Source of the DNA: Planctomycetaceae bacterium | GTDB lineage: Bacteria; Planctomycetota; Planctomycetia; Pirellulales; JAEUIK01 | Length of the DNA: 9,175 bases | NCBI GenBank assembly: GCA_015493185.1 | Contig: WGDQ01000768.1 | Location: forward strand, 1 to 9,175 | Direction of reading: 5' to 3' | Shown: positions 5,772 through 9,175 of the stretch, in pieces | Layout: each line of letters opens with the position of its first letter | Numbering within the stretch: the first letter of the stretch is position 1 | Translations under genes and position numbers: made by a program | Notes under the pieces: generated by a model | Seen by the model: only the letters and a program-made list of their open reading frames with translations | Database searches by the model: none | Told to the model about the DNA's origin: nothing

Positions 5772-7907
5772 TCAGCGCGATGGGGCTGTCGGCGTTCTCC
5801 GACGACGAAGCCCCGGAAGAACCAGGATTGCCGCTGCCACGATGCCCACTGTGCCGATCAGCAACAAGAAGCGTGCTAGCCGTCCGCGGTCGGGCGAGGG
5901 TGCCCCGGCCACCGTGGCAGCCACGCGCTCCAGCGGCGCCAGGGCCACGATGCCGATCATCATTTCGTCCCACGTCTGGTCGCCCCACCGCACCGTGGCA
6001 TCCGGGTCGGGATTGGCCAGATTATCGGCCGAATTGTCGAACGTGGCCACGCAATGAATGGTCGTGCCCGCCGGCAAACGCCTGGGCTTTTTCAAAATAT
6101 AGTTGTTCTGCCAGTTGAAGTCATAGTACGGCACATCGAGCAGCGTCTCGACCCTGCCGTCAGGAAACTGGGCATCGTATCGAAACGAGCGTCCTCGCAG
6201 GTGCATGTGCGGTCGCATGACCAACAACAGCGCATCGAGCGGCAGGCGGTACGAGGCCTCGACGCGGTGCGCGGGAGCGTGCGGCGGAATGGCAAACTCG
6301 GTGTTGGCAATCATTACCGAAACCACCTCTTGCGTTACTTCGTGCGGATCGGCGAACACCAGTCCGATGCAGCTTCGATCGTGTTGCACCCGGCCGTTGG
6401 GAGTGTAGTGCATTTCGAAAACGATTTCCGAACCGGCTGGAATGCGAACCGCCATGCCCGGCGGAACCGTCCAGGGGCCGCCGCCGGGGTTGAAGCCGCC
6501 CAATAGGTTGATGCGGTCGTTGTGGCGCAGATCCCACGGCACGTCGGGCCGCTTGAAGTAAACCGTAACGTGGTGAACCACTTCGTGACATCCGGGGCGG
6601 GCCTCGGCCATTTTCACCCACTTGTCTTCGGTGAAACCCGGATCAACAAAGAACCACTGATAATCGACAATGCCCTCGGCCGGCACCTCGAACGGCTGCT
6701 CGCTCATGTAGACGATTTGATCGGGCCGGCCGATCCGCCAGCCCTCGACGAACTGGCGCGGTGGCGGCAACTGGTTTGGATCGCCCTGCGGTGCGCCGTT
6801 GTCGACCCAGGCCAGAATTTGCTGCTTTTCCTCCTCGGTCAGTCGAGCATCGTTGCTGAACTCACCATATTGCGGGTCGGCGTGCCAGGGCGGCATCCGC
6901 CCCAGCTCAACAACCTCGCGGATCATGGCCTCCCAGCCCTGAACCTCGTCGTACGTCAGCAACGAGAAGGGCGCAATTTCGCCCGGCCGATGACACGTTT
7001 GACAACGACGCTGAAAAACCCGCGAAATCTGATTCGACCACGTGACCGGGCTGTCTGGATTCGGTTTTCGCGTTCGACCAATCAGGCAGCCAGCCGGCAG
7101 CGTTTCGGGCACGCTTACGGCCTGGCCGGCCAATAGCTCTTCCAAAGCCACGGCCAGATCGCGTCGCTGCGGTGTGTCGCGTGCGAACGCCCGGCCATTG
7201 GTATCGAAGCCGTATTGATCGTCGATGCGGCCTCGATAGCGGACCGTGAGGTTCTGGTCCAGCACGAAGACCTCGGGCGTGCGGCGGGCATCGAACAGAT
7301 CGGCCACGCGATTGCCCGGATCTTTCAGCAAAGGAAAGTCGATCTTGTAGCGGCGGGCGAAATGTTGCAGCTCGGCCATCGAATCTTGACGATTCGAGTT
7401 CACAGCGATGAAGGTCACGCCTTGCGAGGCGAACTGCCGGTGCAATTCGACAAGCCGCGGCGCATAAAGCTTTGCCAACGGACACTCGGTGCCCAAAAAG
7501 GCCACGACCGAGAAACGTTTGCCGATCAACTCGCTCGATGGCCGCTCGGTTCCGTGCAGATCGCGCAAGACGAAAGGTTCGATCGTGTAACCGACGCCCT
7601 TCATGCGCGTTTCCAGCCCCGCGGCCCGCGATGGTGAATCGGCAGCTTGTGGTGCCGGCTCAGCAGCCAGTGCCGCGTGCAGGCCGCCGCATGCGAGCAT
7701 CGCCAACAGCATTAGCCACGCGGCATTATTGGCCGCGCGTGTCCCAAACCGCCGCCGGCCCTGCGAAACCGCCACGGTGCGGCGCCACACGACTTTGTGC
7801 CAGCGGTACGAATTCGGGCAACCCGACCAACTCGGATTGGCCGCCGTTTCCGTCGTTGGCACATCGGGCAGCACGGCAATTTCGAGCTGTTTGTTTGAGG
7901 TGTTCAT
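5772..7907 (-). CDS. Redoxin - cytochrome c - type II copper monooxygenase fusion, membrane-anchored (paralogue 2)
   Basis: 711 residues from ATG 7907, which overlaps the upstream stop as ATGA; no clear ribosome-binding site, so translation is probably coupled. An unusually long polar N-region (1-61) contains GRRRFGT (50-56), then a hydrophobic core (62-80) ending ALAA/EP. The redoxin domain (about 105-260) has FLGTECP with Cys142 but no CXXC. The haem-c segment is CQTCH (302-306; nucleotides 6990-7004), with Met338 in GRMPPWH a likely axial ligand. The PHM/DBM-like region shows HH (445-446), MHYTPNG (His500), PHMHLRG (His567, His569) and TWDEMM (Met649), matching the CuH (His, His, His) and CuM (His, His, Met) ligands of PHM. 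A C-terminal membrane helix (680-699) ends in RRRR. The likely site is the periplasmic face. Inference: the haem feeds electrons to copper for a monooxygenation; substrate unknown. Start could be further downstream. Confidence 0.94.
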   Translation of the reverse strand: MNTSNKQLEIAVLPDVPTTETAANPSWSGCPNSYRWHKVVWRRTVAVSQGRRRFGTRAANNAAWLMLLAMLACGGLHAALAAEPAPQAADSPSRAAGLETRMKGVGYTIEPFVLRDLHGTERPSSELIGKRFSVVAFLGTECPLAKLYAPRLVELHRQFASQGVTFIAVNSNRQDSMAELQHFARRYKIDFPLLKDPGNRVADLFDARRTPEVFVLDQNLTVRYRGRIDDQYGFDTNGRAFARDTPQRRDLAVALEELLAGQAVSVPETLPAGCLIGRTRKPNPDSPVTWSNQISRVFQRRCQTCHRPGEIAPFSLLTYDEVQGWEAMIREVVELGRMPPWHADPQYGEFSNDARLTEEEKQQILAWVDNGAPQGDPNQLPPPRQFVEGWRIGRPDQIVYMSEQPFEVPAEGIVDYQWFFVDPGFTEDKWVKMAEARPGCHEVVHHVTVYFKRPDVPWDLRHNDRINLLGGFNPGGGPWTVPPGMAVRIPAGSEIVFEMHYTPNGRVQHDRSCIGLVFADPHEVTQEVVSVMIANTEFAIPPHAPAHRVEASYRLPLDALLLVMRPHMHLRGRSFRYDAQFPDGRVETLLDVPYYDFNWQNNYILKKPRRLPAGTTIHCVATFDNSADNLANPDPDATVRWGDQTWDEMMIGIVALAPLERVAATVAGAPSPDRGRLARFLLLIGTVGIVAAAILVLPGLRRRRTPTAPSR
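7904..7907 (-). promoter_or_regulatory. ATGA stop-start overlap (translational coupling)
   Basis: On the - strand the four bases ATGA hold the start codon of the downstream paralogue (ATG, 7907-7905) and the stop of the upstream one (TGA, 7906-7904). No Shine-Dalgarno sequence stands out before it, so re-initiation by ribosomes finishing the upstream gene is the likely mode. Confidence 0.8.
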
Positions 7908-9175
7908 GATCGCGTGGCCAGCGACGAGGGTTCTGAAACGCTGCGGCGGACCGGCAACCAACGCCGACCGCCGAACAATAACACAACGGCCCCCAAAACA
8001 ACGCCGGCAAATACCAAAGCACGGCGCATGCGGTCGTTTGCACCGGCCGAAGCCGTGGCAGGCCGTTCGGCTGGCACGATGTCGAAATAGCCGATCATCA
8101 TTTCATCCCAAGTTTGATCGCCCCAACGGACCGAAGCCGAGGGGTCGGGGTTTGAAAGATTGTCGGCCGAGTTGTCGAACGTGGCTACGCAACGCACTCG
8201 GGTACCAGCAGGCAAACGCTTCGGACGCGCCAAAACGTAAGTGTTTTGCCAATTGAAGTCGTAACGCGGCACGTTGAGCAGCACTTCCTGGCGTCCGTCG
8301 GGATAGTGCGCTTCATAGCGAAACGACTTACCACGCAGGTGCATGTGGGGCAGAAACGAAAGCACCAGCACGTCTTCGTGCAACGTGTGCCACAAGTCGA
8401 CCTGATAATCGGCCGCATGCGGTGGAATCTCGAACCAGCAATTCATCGCCGGCACGGTTTGCACGCGATGCCGGACCTGCGACGCATCAGTAAAGCAAAG
8501 GCCGACATAACTGCGGTCTTGCTGCGGCGTGCCGTTGGGCGTGTAGTGCAATTGAAACACCAGTCGAGCACCCGCAGGAATCAACTTGGCCGTATCAGGC
8601 GGAAACACCACAGGGCGCGTGCCCGGCACGAAGCCGCACAACATCTGGCTCTGCAATTCCCAACGATCGGCCAGCTCTTGCTGCGAAAGGTCGAGGCCCA
8701 TCTCGGGCAACAGCACGAAGACGTTCACATGGTGCACCACGGCCCGATTGCCCGGTCGGGCCTCGGCCGCGCGGACCCAGCGATCTTCACGAAACCCTGG
8801 ATCGACGACAAAGTATTGGTATTCCACCACGCCTTCGGCCGGCACGTCGAACGGCGTTGGGCTCATATGAAATACGACGTCGGGCTCAGGAATCTGCCAG
8901 CCGTCGGTAAACTTCGCAGGCGGCGGGGCCTTGCTGGGGTCGCCCTCGGGGGCGCCATGTTCTATCCAAGTGAAAATCTGGAGTTTTTCCTCGTCGGTCA
9001 GTCGGGCATCGTTGGCAAATTGACCTCGCGGAGCATCGGCATGCCACGGCGGCATGCGCCCCAACTCGATCACCTCGCGGATCATGGCTTCCCAGCCTCG
9101 AACGTCGTCGTAGCTCATCAATGGGAAGGGAGCAATCTGCCCCTGGCGGTGGCACGCCTGGCAACGGCGTTGAAA
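7904..9175 (-). CDS. Cytochrome c - type II copper monooxygenase protein, membrane-anchored (paralogue 1, N-terminus outside window)
   Basis: 423 residues are visible and the frame is open to the right edge, so the gene is truncated at its 5' end. The TTG and ATG around 9116-9121 are internal: the codons before them read FQRRCQACHRQGQIAPFPL, a CXXCH haem site (9149-9163) aligning with CQTCH of the downstream paralogue. Then follow GRMPPWHAD (candidate haem Met), a DPGF linker, HH in AVVHHVNVF (8729-8734), LHYTPNG (His at 8546-8548), PHMHLRG (8339-8347) and TWDEMM (Met at 8099-8101), so all six PHM-type copper ligands appear kept. A membrane helix near the C-terminus (RALVFAGVVLGAVVLLFGG) precedes an Arg-rich tail. 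The stop TGA (7906-7904) overlaps the next gene's ATG. A redoxin domain is expected upstream, as in the paralogue, but is not visible. It is the first gene of the pair and may work with it as a complex or on a related substrate. Confidence 0.94.
   Translation of the reverse strand, partial: FQRRCQACHRQGQIAPFPLMSYDDVRGWEAMIREVIELGRMPPWHADAPRGQFANDARLTDEEKLQIFTWIEHGAPEGDPSKAPPPAKFTDGWQIPEPDVVFHMSPTPFDVPAEGVVEYQYFVVDPGFREDRWVRAAEARPGNRAVVHHVNVFVLLPEMGLDLSQQELADRWELQSQMLCGFVPGTRPVVFPPDTAKLIPAGARLVFQLHYTPNGTPQQDRSYVGLCFTDASQVRHRVQTVPAMNCWFEIPPHAADYQVDLWHTLHEDVLVLSFLPHMHLRGKSFRYEAHYPDGRQEVLLNVPRYDFNWQNTYVLARPKRLPAGTRVRCVATFDNSADNLSNPDPSASVRWGDQTWDEMMIGYFDIVPAERPATASAGANDRMRRALVFAGVVLGAVVLLFGGRRWLPVRRSVSEPSSLATRS

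Noticed and set aside
5940..9175. DNA-level duplication or mobile element as the source of the two paralogues
   Set aside because: The copies are clearly diverged at the DNA level with only short identical runs, and I see no terminal inverted repeats, target duplications or transposase, so an old gene duplication suffices.
1..9175. CRISPR array, tRNA, rRNA, insertion sequence or phage genes
   Set aside because: No regularly spaced repeats, no cloverleaf or rRNA-like segment, and no transposase or integrase motif was seen on either strand.

Overview
The window is GC-rich, densely coding bacterial DNA. The best guess is a planctomycete of the Pirellulales type. The reasons are the redoxin / haem c / copper-monooxygenase fusion proteins, the membrane-anchored SGNH and DUF218 proteins, the loosely packed gene order with few operons, and the lack of clear U-tailed terminators. 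This assignment comes from gene content only; no rRNA or other marker gene is present.

Layout, left to right. (1) On the + strand, positions 1-704 hold the C-terminal part of an ACAD10/11-type acyl-CoA dehydrogenase. It is followed, after a 159-nt leader-like gap, by a stand-alone aminoglycoside-phosphotransferase-like kinase (864-1931). In animals these two activities are fused in ACAD10/ACAD11; in pseudomonads the levulinate pathway uses a comparable pair, LvaC and LvaA. Together they probably process 4-hydroxyacyl-CoA substrates by phosphorylation and phosphate elimination. (2) On the - strand, 2183-2944 encodes a membrane-anchored DUF218/YdcF-like protein, convergent with the kinase. (3) A 305-nt divergent intergenic region (2945-3249) carries an imperfect direct repeat, a weak promoter candidate and a pyrimidine tract. 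(4) On the + strand, 3250-4074 encodes an unrecognised exported helical/coiled-coil protein. (5) On the - strand, 4304-5620 encodes an SGNH/GDSL hydrolase-like protein with three N-terminal membrane segments.

(6) On the - strand, 5772-7907 and 7904-9175 are two tandem paralogues overlapping by ATGA. The complete downstream copy (711 aa) has a signal/membrane segment, a redoxin domain, a CXXCH haem-c segment, a PHM/DBM-like type II copper monooxygenase region and a C-terminal membrane anchor. All six copper-ligand positions expected from PHM appear to be present in both copies. The upstream copy runs off the right edge; its CXXCH motif is still inside the window, upstream of the first in-frame ATG, so that ATG is internal.

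The strongest candidate for an undescribed system is this translationally coupled pair. Haem c and a dicopper monooxygenase core lie on one membrane-tethered chain, which suggests a copper oxygenase fed electrons by its own cytochrome rather than by ascorbate. The substrate is unknown.
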